Part shown: positions 63,883-64,000 of the stretch, piece by piece
How positions within the stretch are numbered: the stretch's first letter is position 1
Layout: every line of letters begins with the position of its first letter
Made by a program: the position numbers and the translations under genes
Notes under the pieces: model-generated
The model's database searches: none
Told to the model about the DNA's origin: nothing
What the model saw: only the letters and a program-made list of their open reading frames with translations
Source: JABMNT01 sp048262655
Lineage (GTDB): Bacteria > Pseudomonadota > Alphaproteobacteria > Rhodospirillales > Casp-alpha2
Length of the DNA: 64,000 nt
Direction: 5' to 3'
NCBI GenBank assembly: GCA_048262655.1
Contig: JBLXEY010000010.1
Location: 1-64,000 of the forward strand

Positions 63883-64000
63883 TCAGGCATCCGCAGTTAT
63901 CCGGGCGCTGAGTTGTCGTGTCACAGCCTCGATCACATTGGTCCAGTCGCTACCCGGTTGAGCCTGGCGAAAAATTTCAACAGACGGATACCAGGGCGTA
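63883..64000 (-). CDS. partial TPR-type glycosyltransferase, C-terminus only
   Basis: The last 38 codons of a minus-strand gene that starts outside the window; TGA is at 63883-63885. The visible peptide begins TPWYPSVEIFRQAQPGSDWTNVI. It aligns with the end of the TPR-glycosyltransferase at 35383 (SPWYGSLKMYRQGEDQDWGPVID), so it is most likely a second member of that family. Only this short stretch supports the call. Confidence 0.65.
   Translation of the reverse strand, partial: TPWYPSVEIFRQAQPGSDWTNVIEAVTRQLSARITADA

Noticed and set aside
1..64000. CRISPR arrays, insertion sequences, prophage, rRNA or tRNA genes
   Set aside because: No regularly spaced repeats, transposase or integrase motifs, or structural RNA signatures were seen on reading.

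Overview
The window looks like chromosomal DNA of an alphaproteobacterium, probably a free-living or marine Rhodospirillales-type organism with roughly even GC. Pointers are the IscR-SUF operon with a MIP18-family member, the paired Hpt/CheY-like proteins, the DUF599 and DUF983 membrane proteins, an RNase E with a long arginine-rich tail, and alphaproteobacterial-looking MnmA, GlnE and AsmA-like proteins. No tRNA, rRNA, CRISPR array, insertion sequence or prophage was recognised. Most of the DNA is dense housekeeping sequence.

Layout. 1-1.8 kb: end of a surface-sugar locus (GNAT acetyltransferase and pseudaminic/sialic acid synthase). 1.9-7.9 kb: a 53-residue Pmp3-family membrane peptide with a TTG start, SlyX, an Hpt/response-regulator pair, an Atm1-type ABC exporter, mnmA and two small membrane-protein genes. 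8.1-15.1 kb: a signalling island with a MarR-like regulator, a response regulator carrying DUF3369 and HD-GYP domains, and two tandem paralogous histidine kinases whose sensor part resembles an ABC-transporter substrate-binding protein. 15.1-25.3 kb: one long minus-strand iron-sulfur operon, cysE-iscR-nifS-like-iscS-sufB-sufC-sufD-sufS-sufE-sufT-sufA-fdx, preceded by a promoter overlapping a good match to the IscR type-1 box. 25.5-35.1 kb: alpha/beta hydrolase, anmK, tyrS, a large AsmA/YhdP-like protein and glnE. 35.4-41.5 kb: TPR-glycosyltransferase, peroxiredoxin, DUF455 ferritin-like protein, orphan fliL, an SDR and an exostosin-like protein. 41.6-54.7 kb: prfB with an intact programmed +1 frameshift, GFA, DUF1772 and VOC proteins, PBP1A, N-acetylmuramoyl-L-alanine amidase, RNase E with a bidirectional terminator, an aminotransferase and a gamma-glutamyltransferase-like protein that appears to lack the nucleophile. 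54.7-64 kb: M48 protease, DUF3047 lipoprotein, DsbA-like oxidoreductase, PDZ protein, wecB-wecC, mtnN, thiamine diphosphokinase, a DUF1479 protein, and the last 38 codons of a second TPR-type glycosyltransferase.

How the parts work together. The 10-kb operon joins cysteine synthesis (CysE), three cysteine desulfurases, the SufBCD scaffold, carriers and a ferredoxin under one IscR-type regulator. The envelope theme recurs: PseI, WecB/WecC, two TPR-glycosyltransferases, PBP1A, amidase, AnmK, AsmA-like protein. The signalling island is the least conventional part. Its two near-duplicate kinases and HD-GYP regulator suggest small-ligand control of cyclic-di-GMP turnover, but that link is inferred from gene order and domains only.
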